Shown: piece by piece, positions 11,461 to 22,700 of the stretch
How positions within the stretch are numbered: position 1 is the first letter of the stretch
How the letters are laid out: every line of letters begins with the position of its first letter
NCBI GenBank assembly: GCA_033961575.1
Contig: CM066735.1
Coordinates: 34,057,501 to 34,121,500, forward strand
Reading direction: 5' to 3'
From: Aselliscus stoliczkanus
Lineage: Eukaryota > Chordata > Mammalia > Chiroptera > Hipposideridae
DNA length: 64,000 nt
Notes under the pieces: generated by a model
What the model was told of the DNA's origin: nothing
The model's input: the letters and a program-made list of their open reading frames with translations, nothing else
The model's database searches: none
Made by a program: the position numbers and the translations under genes

Positions 11461-12639
11461 TTGAGCAGAGAGCATTTACTAAGCAAAAGTGAAATATTTT
11501 TGTTATTTATAAAGCACTATTAAGTACAATATCTCATATATTAAATTTACTCTTCTTACTAGAAATGTCATATGCCTTAAAATATGGAAGAACTGATTTT
11601 AAAAATCAAACAGTTCTGAGATGATTTCTATGACCAAAATACAGAGTTAAAGTTTTGGAAAGTAACATTATGATTATAAAAGTACATTCTGTTGTAATCA
11701 TATAATGCTACTTTGGTAAGAACTGAAAATACTACAGATAGTTTTCCCATGCATATAACAATGAAACGTAAGTTTGTCCTTATTAAGAAATCACATTTAC
11801 CAATTGATATTTACCAGAATCATCTTCTTCACTCTCTGTCCTATTATTCTCTTTGTCTACTTTTAGTCTTTGCAGGCTAAAGGAAATTATATATCTGCCT
11901 ATAGCAAATGGACTGGTATTGCCCCACAAACCTAACCTCTCTTAGAAACCAAAAAAAAGGTAAATAGAAAGAGGAGTTGGAGTATATTAAATTTCTCATT
12001 AAATCTATTGACTTATTTTGAATAGGCTCACTGTTATTTCTTTTAATGACTGAGCAAGTGGGTCAGTTATTTATTTTGCAATAGCCTTTATTGCATTCTG
12101 AAAATAAATTATGTTCAGGGAAGATAGAGTTTTAAAGCTCATTTTCTTTCTCCTTTTAATTCTTTCTGATTTGATCATTTATTAGTTATTATTTTTAATA
12201 GATATTACAAAGCTTTTACTAAGTACTGCCAAAGGCAGTAGTGAATAAAATATAAATTTTTATTAAAATAACTATAAAAAACAAGTGAGGGAAATTAAAT
12301 AAATGACATTATACCTTCAAGAGCTTTGATTTTTGTAAGAAAGTAAAAACCATTAAAAATATATCCCAATGGTTGTTATGGAAACAGACTGCATTGAAGA
12401 ATGCAAAGGGGGAGACAGATACATCACATCAGGAAGAAAACTTACATTTGCTGCACAGCTTAAAGTAGCATATTACTTTAATTGCATAGTTACTGAACAA
12501 TGTCAAAACATGATTATTCACAATCGTATTAATTGAGCTAAAAATGCTCCTCATACGAAGAGATCTTGTCCTCTAAGGAGTAAATCACAAAATCATGCTC
12601 ACAGCTGCTCTTTATCAAAATGTGTCATATGTGTCTGTT
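11461..12639. other. Single-copy DNA; conserved-looking tract 12380-12600
   Basis: No repeat recognised. 12380-12600 is free of simple repeats and carries several TTAATT/ATTA and CATAATGA-like cores, as often seen in conserved non-coding elements. Unproven. Confidence 0.3.
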
Positions 12640-12735
12640 TGATTTAGATATAAATTAGATTGTGAGCTCCTTAGAAAGACATTTAATTCTTAATAGTTGT
12701 TTAATTCTACTGTCTGTGTAGTGTTTAGAAGACAT
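12640..12735 (+). repeat. Possible L2 3' fragment
   Basis: 'ttagattgtgagctccttag' matches the L2 core TAGACTGTGAGCTCCTTGAGGGCAG, followed by a TCTACTGTCTGTGTAGTGTTTAGAAGACATT stretch in the position of the L2 tail. Weak, short match. Confidence 0.4.
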
Positions 12736-13129
12736 TGGTTTTTACATATCCTACTTTCATTATCTGAGGACCAATAGGCAGAGTTGTGTATACCCAAATA
12801 GGAGAGACCTCGTGTCTTTTGAATGTAGAATTGAGGAACCTTATTTTCTCCACTCACAAATGACACAGACGGCAAAGACTCCTTCTTTGTCCTTGTTTTG
12901 GTGGGAGTGTTGTTATGCTTTGTGGGAAGGGAGCAGGCAAGATCAATTGAATTGATATTTGTTTTTGCCTCAGAATAAAATTTGTCCCTGGAAATAAGTG
13001 GAACGTGTCAGGGTCTGATTGAAAACTCCAGAGCTATTTCTATGCAATGATCTTCTTATTCAAAAGACAGACAAGATAGAATTCTTAGATAAATTTATAT
13101 CTTAAAACCCAACAATTAATAATACAGTA
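12736..13129. other. Single-copy DNA, nothing recognised
   Basis: No element assigned between the L2-like fragment and the MIR. Confidence 0.4.
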
Positions 13130-13320
13130 ATAGTATTTATAATGCCTACTCTATGCCAAAAAGTTCAGAAATGTATGCCAAACTCCATGGTAACTCTTAA
13201 AGTAGGTTTTACCCTTCTCATAACACAGACAGAGACACTGAGTTTCCAAAGATTAGGTAAGTGGCAGAGCAGGAATCCAGAGTTCAAAATGTTTCCAGTC
13301 CCCTGTGCTTCTTCATAGAG
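13130..13320 (-). repeat. MIR SINE relic
   Basis: Reverse MIR order on the plus strand: TATTTATAATGCCTACTCTATGCCA, 'taactcttaaagtaggtttt', 'cataacacagacagagacac', AAAGATTAGGTAAGTGGCAGAGCAGGAATCCAGAGTTC, which matches MIR 'agtggcagagctgggattcg'. Confidence 0.75.
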
Positions 13321-13554
13321 AATATCATGTTTGTGTAAATATTTGACAGTTACATGCTATAACATGACCGTGCTTAACCTGGAACATGTTCTCTAACTGA
13401 TTAACCATGTGGTTGTTGCACTGCTTAATAAATGGTTTGGTAGCCAGGGTTGTGCATTGTTGAGTTACAGTTTGTGACTCCAGAGCTGTGTGCAATCAAA
13501 GAACAAAATAGGGATAACTATATCTCAGAGAAAATGAGGGATTCAGGACTGTTT

Positions 13555-13760
13555 AGAAAGTATCTTCATTTATTCAGTTAGCTACTCTACTGAGAGTCAG
13601 CTATGTGCCAAGCAATATACTATACAATAAATAAACTGTACTGATAAAAAAATAAACACAGTCCTTATCCTCAAGAACCTAGTGAGGAAAACAAGTAAAT
13701 GAATAGGTGTAGATTAAGGTGGGGAGTAAACAGAGGGTGTTAGAAGAACCCTTAGATGAG
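13555..13760 (-). repeat. L2 LINE 3' end
   Basis: Reverse L2 3' order: CATTTATTCAGTTAGCTACTCTACTGAGAGTCAGCTATGTGCCAAGCA, then ATAAACACAGTCCTTATCCTCAAGAACCTAGTGAGGAAAACAAGTAAATGAAT, matching L2 GTCCCTGCCCTCAAGGAGCTTACAGTCTAGTGGG. The part after 13700 fades out. Confidence 0.7.
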
Positions 13761-14149
13761 TACCTAACCCATCTTTGGAGGTTCAAGTGTTCCCCAAACA
13801 CATCTAAGAGTTGGTGATTAAAAGAGGATGGTGGTAAGGTGAGAAGAGGAAAGGGCATTCTATGATTCTGTGTAAACCACTTATATAACAAATTAAACTA
13901 TTGTATTCTGTTTACTTTGAAAGGCATATTATCTACTTGGTGTAGTAAGTAAACAGAATCATCTTCAGGAATTCAGTTACAGAAATACAGTTAACTGGAT
14001 ACAAGATTATAGTTCCTATAGGTAGTGGAATTAACTCAATATATTGGTATAATTTCTTTGGTTTTAATATCCAACATGTATAATAGTGTTTTTATTTGCT
14101 CACTTGGCAAAACATACAGTGGGAAAAATAATACAATAAAAGCTAACTT
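13761..14149. other. Single-copy DNA with a small hairpin
   Basis: No repeat family. A perfect 12-bp inverted repeat, ATTCTGTTTACT (13905-13916) and its complement (13948-13959), is separated by 31 nt. It lacks a target duplication that would mark it as a transposon. Confidence 0.4.
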
Positions 14150-14370
14150 TTGTTGAATACATACTATGTACTGGGCACTGTTCTTTACCACCTGATGTGT
14201 TAAGAACTCATTTAATCCTTACTGCAGCACTGTATGAAATATACCAAATCTCTATTCTGCAGAGGAAAGAGGTAACTTACTTGTATAAGTGTACCCTGTT
14301 AGTAAATCTTATTTTAGAATCCACACTTTGTATGCTTTGCTATGCTGCAAAGAATGTGCTGAGGAAAAGA
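14150..14370 (-). repeat. MIR SINE relic
   Basis: Reverse MIR: 'tgttgaatacatactatgta' (TTGAGCACTTACTATGTGCCAGG), CTGGGCACTGTTCTTTACC, AACTCATTTAATCCTTACTGCAGCACTGTATGAAAT, then CTATTCTGCAGAGGAAAGAGGTAACTTACTTG. Good match in order over most of MIR. Confidence 0.75.
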
Positions 14371-14414
14371 TTAAAACACTGACTTTATTAGATAAAGTTT
14401 AATTTATATATATA

Positions 14415-14500
14415 TCCATCCTCATTTAACAGATACACAGATAGAAGAAGTTAGGCTTTGGCTAAATATCTTGCCCCAGGGGATTTATCAGGATCTGAAA
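14415..14500 (-). repeat. MIR-type fragment
   Basis: 'catcctcatttaacagatac' followed by an ACAGATAGAAGAAGTTAGGCTTTGGCTAAATATCTTGCCCCAGGG stretch fits the MIR block ATCCCCATTTTACAGATGAGGAAACTGAGGC..TTGCCCAAGG in reverse. It may be part of a second copy beside 14150-14370. Confidence 0.5.
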
Positions 14501-16104
14501 TAGCTCAATGCATCTTATTTATACAGGAGTGGTAATCTCTTCTAAAATTTTTATTTGTACCTACTGTTAGAGGGCAAATTAAATGTAGTTTTAAATAGTG
14601 TTTAAAATGAATTTGGAGATGAAAAATATGCTTTCTGGATCTATATTTGAAATAATTGGCTGGATGATTATCTTCATATATACTTATAATTATCAACTAA
14701 ATTTCTGGAGGGAGGGATAATAGATTCTCTAGTGTAGGCTTAATTTGTTTTAACTGTTTAGCACAATATCATCCAGTAAAATGTCTGTTCAACATATGGA
14801 GCCAATCCCCTAGGTTAAAAGCCAAAAGCAACCTTCCAACTGATGGCCTGTTAAATAATTTTTATATCACCATAGTAATTGCCAACTGTAATTATTAGGT
14901 GGAATAATCTGTGAGTACAGCTTTGTGATTCCAGATTAAGAAATCAGCAACTCAAATGCAGAAATGCAAACTTAGACACCTGGTTTTTATGTGTCTGATG
15001 CAGCCTACAGAAATAAAATTTAATTTAACAATCCAGTAATTCTTTAAACATAAAAAATGAAATAGCTTATACACGGCAGTTACCCACTTGTCAACTTTCA
15101 CAGACACATTGTCACACCAACCAGATTTTATTATATATATTGCAATGAGACTGCAAACAAAAATGGGTTGTCTTGTTTTCACAGGTTGAGTGATTTCACC
15201 TATGGAAATTAAACAAACATTATTCAGTGGTCATAACATTGCTAATGTTATTGCTTCTCACTGTGTTACAATAAACTTAAAAGTTAGTGGAGCCATATGT
15301 GTATGATTTTATCAAAGCCCAGAATCACATTATTCACTGTATTTTCTGAAATGGCTTATGGTTAGCTCCACTACCCATGGCTTGTATAAATTCTTTTAGA
15401 GACACACTTAAACTTAGTGAAAGGCATTTCAGAAAACATGTTTCTTAGTCTTTATGCAAGGTGTTTGCTCTTCTTTGCTTAACTATATACATTGATTTTG
15501 CTACACACAAGTAGATACAGAGGAAAGAATAAAAATAAGTCTGCTTCTCCATAAAAAAAATTGACTTTATTCTACCTTGTTATTGAAAAGGTATCAAGTG
15601 ATGTTTTGTTATTAGATTAAAAGTGCCTCCCTCAAATCATTGACTTTTCTTTAAATATTATACTTGCCTTTCTACTCAAATGTCAATTTCCATTTCATGG
15701 CAGTGATGCACACCCTTTCCTTCCTGAGACCCCAAAGGATTACGTAAAAATACAAAATGGAATAATTCCACAACAGTGAAAAAGATATCAACAAATTTCA
15801 AAAATGTAGAAAGCAGGATTTATTACATTTCTGTATCCGTTTTGATAAATTATGAGTTTCTAGAAATATGGTCATTTTGTCTAAATGATACTAGATTCTT
15901 AAACTTGTTAGTATAAAATTGGTCATATTGTATTTTAGATGCCTATAAGATCTATAATGATGTCATCTTTTTGTTTTGATAGTCGTATTTTTCACTAATC
16001 TTTTTTTATACTGATATTTCTTGCTAGTTCAGACTAATAATTTCTAAAGAACAAATTTTATACTTTGTCAATTTTATCTATTGTGTGTTTTTTTCTTAAC
16101 TGTT
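14501..16104. other. Single-copy AT-rich DNA, nothing recognised
   Basis: No repeat or gene signal supported. Very AT-rich. Confidence 0.45.
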
Positions 16105-16833
16105 CTCTTGAAATATATTTTAAATAATATTAAGTCCACCCATTTAAAGTATACAAGTCAATAGTTTTTAGTATATTTACCGAGGTTTATGTTTATTATA
16201 TTTACAGAGCCACCATCAGTATTAATCTGATTTTAGAACATCCTCAAAGGAAATTTTCAGCATCCTCAAAGGAAATTTGTACCATTAGCAGTCATTCACC
16301 AGCCTTCCTTCAAAATACCCCCACCCCAGGCCTAAGCAACTACTAATCTACTTTGTCTCTACAGATTTGTTTAGTCTTGGTATCTCGTACTAGTGGAATT
16401 GTACAATATGTAGTCTTTTGTGTTTGGCTTTGTTTACTTAGCATAATGTTTTTGAGGTTCATCCATGTTGTAGCATGTCTTAGCACTTCATTCCTTTTCA
16501 TTGCCAAATAGTATTATGTTGTATGAATAGACCGTGCTTTCTTATCCATTCATCAGTTGATTTGGGTTGTTTCTACTTCTTGGCTATTGTCAATCATGCT
16601 ATTATGCACATATATGTATAGGTATTTTATGAACAAATATTTTCATTTTCTTGGTTAGATACTTACAAGTAGAATCAATTGATCATCATGGTAACTCTAT
16701 ATTTAACAGTTTGAGGAATTGCCAAAATGTTTTTCACAGTGGCTGTGCCATTTAAATTCCCACTGGAGCGTTTGAGAGTTTCAGTACTCTGCTTTCTCTC
16801 CAGTATTTGTTATTGTCTGTCTCTTTGATTGTA

Positions 16834-16913
16834 TTGGGTTGTTGGAAAAGTCATTATGTATTTTTATATGTTTTTCATTTCAGAAATGCGTCATGACTTT
16901 CCCGATGACCAAA
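16834..16913. mobile_element. 80-bp mariner MITE (MADE1-like), nested in L1
   Basis: The left end TTGGGTTGTTGGAAAAGTCA pairs with the right end which, read inward on the minus strand, is TTTGGTCATCGGGAAAGTCA. TA lies directly outside on both sides (16832-16833 and 16914-16915). The length of 80 bp equals that of the primate mariner MITE MADE1, but the terminal sequence differs, so this is a separate mariner lineage. Its insertion into a recognisable L1 lets the empty site be reconstructed. Confidence 0.85.
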
Positions 16914-16951
16914 TAGTTAGTTGTCCTGGGTGTGTGATGTGGTCATTGTGA

Positions 16952-17110
16952 AATTTTTTTTTTTTTTTTTTTTTTTTAGCTGAGCCATCCTGCCACCTCT
17001 TGGCAGCTCAGTGGCAGCTCAAGTCAGGCTGGACATCAAACTGCTGTTGCTCAGAGCTCAGTTCACACTCTTGAGTGAGCTCTTAACCAACTGAGCTACT
17101 CGGCTGGCCC
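16952..17110 (-). mobile_element. tRNA-derived SINE, third form (GTGGCTCAG head)
   Basis: On the minus strand: GGGCCAGCCGAGTAGCTCAG start, TTGGTTAAGAGCTCACTCAAGAGTG, a middle part with GAGCAACAGCAG, a distal GCCAAGAGGTGGCAGGATGG block, CTCAGCT, and a poly-A tail (T run at 16954-16977). TTGTGA is repeated on both sides (16946-16951, 17111-17116). It interrupts L1 exactly at the CATTGTGG/TTTTGATT position of that LINE. Confidence 0.9.
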
Positions 17111-18639
17111 TTGTGATTTTGATTTTTAATTTACCTAATGATTGATAATGGTGAACATCTTTTCATGGGTGTATTAGCCACCCATATATCTTCCTTGGAC
17201 AAATGTCTATTCAGTTTTCTTTTTATGGCTGCATTAGCAGAGTTCTGTATATGTTCTAGACACAAATCTCATATATATGACTTTATATATGAAAATATTT
17301 GCAAATATTTTCTCCCAGTTTGTTGATTGCATTTTCACTTTTGTGATGGTGCACTTTGAAGCACAAAAGCTTTTCACTTCAATGAAATCAACTTATCAAC
17401 TTTCTCTTTTTTTGCTTGTGTTGTTAGTGTTGTATCTAAGAAAACACTGTTGGAATTTTATAGTTTTAACTCTTATGTTTAGGTCCATAAGCCACTTTGA
17501 GCTAACCTTTGTGCATGGTGTGAGGCAAGGATCCACAATCATTCTTCTGAATGTGGGTGCTCATGCAATTCAGTTGTTCTAGCACCACCTGCCACTCACT
17601 AGAAAGACTAGAAAGACTATTCTTCTCCTATTCAATTGTCTTGGCCCCTGTATATTTGTTTTTAATTTATTTGTTTCTTTTGATTTACTACTTTTTTTCT
17701 TCTGTTTACTTGGGGTTCAGTTTGTTCACATTCCCTGAAACAAATAATTAGGTCTTTGTATATCAACTTTCTTTTATGTCCTAATATAGGCATTTTCAGG
17801 CTATAAATTTCCCTCTAAATGTAGCTTTTCCTTACCATGTATATGATACAGGAAATATATTTGATATTTATTATTTGATTCAAAATAGCTTTATAGTTCC
17901 ACTGAGATTGTTTGTAACCCATAGGATATTAGAAGTATATTTCTTTGCTTTCCAGTTTTTTTGTTTCTTTGTTTTTTGTTTTTTGGGGGGTGGTCTAGTT
18001 AGAATTTTATTATTAATTTGAGTCCTTTGAAATTTGTTCAGATTGCTTTATATCCCACTAAATGGTAATATTGGTAAATGTTCTATGTGCAATTGGAAAG
18101 AATCTACATTTTGCCATCATCAGGTATAGTGTTTTATAAAATGAATTTGCTCAAGTTTATCAATCAATGTTTTGAAATACTGTATATTCCCACTGATTTT
18201 CTTGTTCTAGCAAGCAATTCCAGAGAGGTATGATTCCACTATGACTATAGATTTATCTTTCTGATTTTGTTGATTTTATGTTTTGAAGCTATGCTCTTGG
18301 TTGCCTAACATTTTATTTATATCTTCTTCATGTATTGACCATTTTATCCTCATAAAAACCTTGTTATCTATTCATAGTAATAATCCTTTAAAGTCTACTT
18401 TGATATTAGTTTAGCTATACCAACTTTCTTTTTGTTATTTTTTGTATGATACATCTTTCTGCATTAATATTTTCATTTTTATCTATCATTATATGTAAGT
18501 TGTCTCATATATAGCTTATTAATAGTTGTACTTTTTTATCCACACAGAAAATGTATTTTTTATTTTGTTTAATAACTTTTAATTTTGGTGTTTAAATCGA
18601 TCCTGTCATTTTTGCATCTGTGCCAACTGTTTCTTTGCT

Positions 18640-18960
18640 CCTATTACCTTAATTTGAATCATAGCTCTGCCACTTTCACTTGTGCAATCATAGACAAGTT
18701 AAGGCTGGGAATGTTTAAATGATTTGATGAAGTCTAATAGCACTGGATCAAGAATTCAGTCCTTCCAGCTCCTAATACTTCTTCTAATTGTGATTCATGG
18801 TACTTTCTATTCCGAATCAGCCACTAACTAGTAGTGTGTTTTTAAGTTAGATATTCAACTTCCCTATGATGGTAAACCCATGGTGATTTTAAGGTTTCTC
18901 CTCAAATAATGGATTCTTATCTTCTAAAATAATCCTGTGGCATATGTAGAGCAATTATTA
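18640..18960 (+). repeat. Two weak MIR-like fragments
   Basis: At 18661 'atagctctgccactttcact' resembles the MIR core CTCTGCCACTTACTAGCTG. At about 18820 'cagccactaactagtagtgt' followed by a GTTTTTAAGTTAGATATTCAACTTCCCTATGATGG stretch repeats the same core and the GACCTTGGGCAAGTTACTTAACCTCTCTG part. Divergence is high. Confidence 0.45.
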
Positions 18961-19609
18961 AAACCCATATTAGAATGGTTTGCTTCAACTTGCTCACCTG
19001 AAATTCAACTGCCTCAGCTCATTCTCCAGTTACTCAGTGAGTTTTCCAGGGGACTAATTTTCATGAGCTCTGAAATAATTATCTCATATTCTTCTGTAAT
19101 AACACTGTGATCAAGGAGACTTTATGCGCTTTCCTGCTAACAGTCCTCTTGGTATCACTGTTTTGTGGAGGATACTTTCCTCTGCTAATAATTACTGTTT
19201 ATATCACTCTGTTAGCTTTGGCCAAAAGAACTCCTTTTATTTCTTGTGTTTGTCTACCTGTTCCAAAGGTTGGACTTTATTACTCATGGCAGAGAAACCA
19301 AGGTGCATCTTTTAACAAGCCCTGAAGTATAGGGTAAAGGGTAAGTGTGTGTCAGAAAATCAATTACAACTATCATGTGCATAGGTGTAGATCTGAAGAT
19401 GGGTCCATATAAAGCCAGATCCTTCCAATGATATGGAAACTTATCAATGGGGACATTCTAGAGAGCTTTATGTTAATTCCTACACTAGAAAAAAAATAAA
19501 TATTGCATTCAATCTTGCCTAAGACCATCATGTGTTGCCCATCACTAACTTCTTCCAAGGGAAACTGTGCCAAGTTAAGTGCAGTCTATTTTTATTTTTT
19601 CTGTCAAGA
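18961..19609. other. Single-copy DNA, nothing recognised
   Basis: No repeat or exon supported. Overlapping open frames of 60-76 codons (19107-19725) sit on both strands without splice context. Confidence 0.4.
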
Positions 19610-19695
19610 CACTTTATTATTTTTCCCATCTTACAGATGGGCAAGCTGAGATGAAGACATTCAAGCAAATTTTCCCTTGTCACTAAGCCAGGCAA
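19610..19695 (-). repeat. MIR-type fragment
   Basis: 'attatttttcccatcttaca' then GATGGGCAAGCTGAGATG..CAAGCAAATTTTCCCTTGTCACTAAGCCAGG matches reverse MIR (ATTTTACAGATGAGGAAACTGAGGC..TTGCCCAAGGTCACACAGCTAG). Confidence 0.65.
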
Positions 19696-20171
19696 TAAAA
19701 GAAAAGGAAACTTTGAAAAATACATTATATTAAATCTTTATATAAACTAATTATATACACTTTTGTAAAATACATGTAAAACCCTTATGGTTAAGACATA
19801 TAGCTAAAACCCATAGATGGACTGCAGTATTCATCTGCCTGCCTGTCTAGAAAGATTTCTGAGTCTGGAATTTTAAGAACCCTGGTTGTGGTCTTACCTA
19901 TTCCTATACATTTATTATAAATTACAATAAGAATGTTGTCCTAACTATTACACTAGACTTTATTTATTATAAATATAATTGATACAAATATTTATATGTG
20001 TGAGCAATATAACATAGGTCTTCCTCTCCAGAAATATGCACTGACCTGAGCATACAAGGTGTAATTATGAAGAGATTGACTTAAGATCCAATATCTGAAA
20101 AAAAAGTTTTATTTCCCATAACACTTTATAGAAATTAAGCAAGCATAATAAATCATGTAAGTCCTATTTTA

Positions 20172-20173
<2 letters not shown>
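19696..20173. other. AT-rich single-copy DNA
   Basis: Nothing recognised. TTATAAATATA-type runs lead into the TA repeat. Confidence 0.4.

Positions 20174-20212
<39 letters not shown>
20174..20212. repeat. (TA)n microsatellite
   Basis: About 19 uninterrupted TA units, flanked by TTTTAGTG and TCTCACAG. Confidence 0.98.
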
Positions 20213-20216
<4 letters not shown>

Positions 20217-21059
20217 ACAGAAATTATTGGGAAGAACAGAAAGCAGTCTGTATAATTCCTCAGGTTATTTGGTAGGTTTTTATCAGGCAACCAACTCCTA
20301 CTACTTTCTTCTAAAGTTACCACTTTGATGTATGTCTAACAAGGTTGTTTTTCACATGCTTTTATTTCTGTGTCAAACATGAAATTAGCCCAGGCGCTGA
20401 TTTACAAGTACAATTTTTTGTTTTGTTTTGTTCTTGGTAAAGAACATATTGTCTCTTTCTCTTCCAAAACAAAGGAGTGAAGTATAAAAACATGTTGCAG
20501 CTGCTGTTGTTGCTGTTCTAATGTAACAAGGTTGTACATAGCAGGCTGAAGTTCATTGCCTTTTGCTTGTCAGAATGGCTGAGAAATGAAGACAGGATTC
20601 CCAGTCATTCCTATTGCACACAGGTGGACTTGGACTTGATGAAATTGCAATTCACTGTGTTCTACTTCTAATTGCTTCAGGGAAGCTTCGATTGATGTTA
20701 CACAAGGGTGTGCACAATACACTGAAACACATTATTCCATAGTAATTGTCTCCATTTCCATTGAAATCTCTGAATTATGTCCACTTTATTCAGTTGTCTT
20801 TGCAAATAAAATAACATACTCCATATTGTTATTCTTTTATCTTACAAAAGTGGCCCAGATCACTCAGTCTAAGGTAAAAACAGTAAATTATATTTCAGAT
20901 CAAACTTTAAACTGAGCTAGATGAAAGAAATTCAACCTATTTCCAGTTGGGGGATTTTGTACTAGACCATTCCAGTTTTACCAAATGAGTTATAATAGTC
21001 AGAAAAAAAAACAAGTTAATTTTTCATATTACTGTCGCACTAGCTGGTTTTAGTCTCAC
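20213..21059. other. Single-copy DNA, candidate conserved non-coding element 20340-20860
   Basis: The part from 20340 to 20860 holds no transposon that I recognise. It is less AT-rich than its surroundings and is dense in CAGCTG/CAGGTG E-boxes, TAATTG and ATTACA-like cores, ACAATG SOX-type sites and paired CATT/AATG motifs. This is the look of a developmental enhancer. No conservation test is possible here. Confidence 0.3.
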
Positions 21060-21190
21060 ATCAATTAAATGTGTTATGGAGGACAGATATTATTACCTCC
21101 ATTATACAAACAAGAGAAGCTTGAAGATTTATTCAGAGTTGCACAATTCATCAAGGGCGAGACCAGCCCTGGAATCATGTAATCCTCACT
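21060..21190 (-). repeat. MIR SINE relic
   Basis: Reverse MIR: 'acagatattattacctccat' then TATACAAACAAGAGAAGCTTGAAG (MIR TTTTACAGATGAGGAAACTGAGGC), 'agttgcacaattcatcaagg', GACCAGCCCTGGAATC (MIR GAGCTGGGATTCGAACC). Confidence 0.7.
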
Positions 21191-21339
21191 TTCTACCTTC
21201 CTGAATCCTAACTTGTTTAGTCCCATAAATTCTGTGTCTGTATTATATCTGTATGAAAAGCATCACCATTTATCCATTTGCCAGGATTAGAAAGGGCATC
21301 CGTTTCTGTCATGTACCTCCCATCCCAGCACATTGTCTT

Positions 21340-21650
21340 ATCAAGTCTCCCTCAGATACCTCTTTTCAATTTACCCTCATTTCTTCCGTTCATGAATTTA
21401 TCATATCTGCCCTTTAATATTTCAGTAGTCTTCTAATTTGTCTTTCTGCTTCCAAGTCTTGCTGTTTCTCATATATATTCATCTTGGCTTAAATGTTGTC
21501 TTTCCAAAACATACATAGAACTCAGTGCTTTAAAACCATCAATGGCTCAGCATTGTCTATGACACAAACACCAAGCTTGTTAGCGTGGTGTATAAGTGAC
21601 GACCTTCATTCACCCTTGAGCTCTGTTATTTATTTTCGTCAATTTTTTAA
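21340..21650 (+). repeat. L2-like LINE fragment
   Basis: Contains a TCTAATTTGTCTTTCTGCTTCCAAGTCTTGC stretch (L2-type CTAACTGGTCTCCCTGCTTCCAGTCT), 'tctttccaaaacatacatag', TTTAAAACCATCAATGGCTCAGCATTGTC (L2 TTAAAATCCTTCAATGGCTTCCCATTG), and ACACCAAGCTTGTTAGCGTGGTGTATAAGTGACGACCTT. Sense orientation. Confidence 0.6.
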
Positions 21651-21944
21651 ATGATTCAAGCGCTGCCACACCACAGAATCGCTACACATACTAAGGAACA
21701 AAAACAACAACAAAAACACAGAATGCTGACTACTCTGGCCCATTTTCTGTTATCCTCCATTGTCTTCATGGATCGCTTAGTTTGGCTTTTTATTTTCTTT
21801 TACTAATGTTTATATTTGGATTTAATAATAGGCTGACTTTGGACTTTAGACTTAGTTCTAACCTGCCAACTCCTTTGGGTGTTTCGTCTGGAAAACTCCC
21901 TTGGTTCTAAGACTGGAAAAAGCACTTGAGAGGCACTCACTCCT

Positions 21945-22440
21945 TTTATCAGTCAGGGTTCAGTACAGGGAATAGAAATCACTCTAGGAAGTCAGTTAAG
22001 ATGAGAATGAAGTGGTTGAAAGGGCTGAAGCATTTGTCAGCTGAGCTTCACCCACTCAGTGGACCAAGGAAGACGAGAACTAAGTCTAGATCAATCACCC
22101 TTTGTCCTAGACCATCCTGGAGCTCCCACCTGTATTAGCACAATTACCTCTCAGCATCTACAAAACTAATAACACATACTTCACTGTTGCTGCTGGGGAA
22201 CTTTCACATTTTCACAACCTTGACTGAAAGCAGGAACTACCACACAATCACTAGAAAGAAGACCTCATTTCAACTTTCTAAATCTCAGGACAACATGTAA
22301 TGGATGGACCTAATTTGCATCAAGAACCCTAGCTGCAAGGAAATCTGGGAAAAGCAGTTTTTAGCTTTCCAAATATGGAAAGAGAGAGGGATGAAGGCTC
22401 GGCGAACTGGTCCAGGGTTCTGAGCATCATTCCACCTTTA
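21945..22440 (+). repeat. Old interspersed repeat, same family as 7795-8440
   Basis: Starts 'ttatcagtcagggttcagta', then CAGGGAATAGAAATCACTCTAGG, the best preserved 5' end of the family in this window. The interior contains TGCTGCTGGGGAA. I place it with 7795-8440 by this start motif, but the subfamily name is not certain. Confidence 0.45.
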
Positions 22441-22700
22441 GCTCTGTGCCATTCCTCTGACAGCCCGGCATTCCTCTCCTCCCTCCTCCTCTGTACTTTG
22501 TACTTCCTTTTCCTTAGGTATAGAGTTTCCTCCTTTAGTCCAACATGACCCATCAATATATGATATGTATATATGTATATATATGAAAAACAAAGAAACA
22601 TTCCCACGTAATGTATGACAACTTTTGAGTTTATTAGGCATTGTTAGATCTAGTCTGCATTTATTTCCAAACAGTAAAACAGATAAGAAAACTGAAACTA

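Larger units (their letters stand above)
16105..18600 (-). mobile_element. Old L1 LINE, 5'-truncated, antisense, with nested insertions
   Basis: Reading left to right gives the reverse complement of an L1M-type element from its 3' UTR into ORF2. Landmarks: CATTAGCAGTCATTCACCAG, 'cttagcataatgtttttgag', GTTCATCCATGTTGTAGCATGT, CAGTTGATTTGGGTTGTTTC, 'ggtaactctatatttaacag', CACAGTGGCTGTGCCATTTAAATTCCCA, 'gaacatcttttcatgggtgt', GCAAATATTTTCTCCCAG, 'tttgaagcacaaaagctttt', TTTGAGCTAACC..GGTGTGAGGCAAGGATCCA, then GGGTTCAGTTTGTTC and 'ataaatttccctctaaatgt'. Coding frames are destroyed. A MITE (16834-16913) and a SINE (16952-17110) lie inside, and removing both restores the L1 order. A 22-bp tandem duplication (16239-16279) lies in its 3' UTR. 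Confidence 0.9.

Noticed and set aside
13905..13959. 12-bp perfect inverted repeat with 31-nt loop as a MITE
   Set aside because: No target duplication and too short; may be chance in AT-rich DNA.
17277..17582. 101-codon plus frame
   Set aside because: Antisense to an old L1; hydrophobic composition comes from the T-rich strand.
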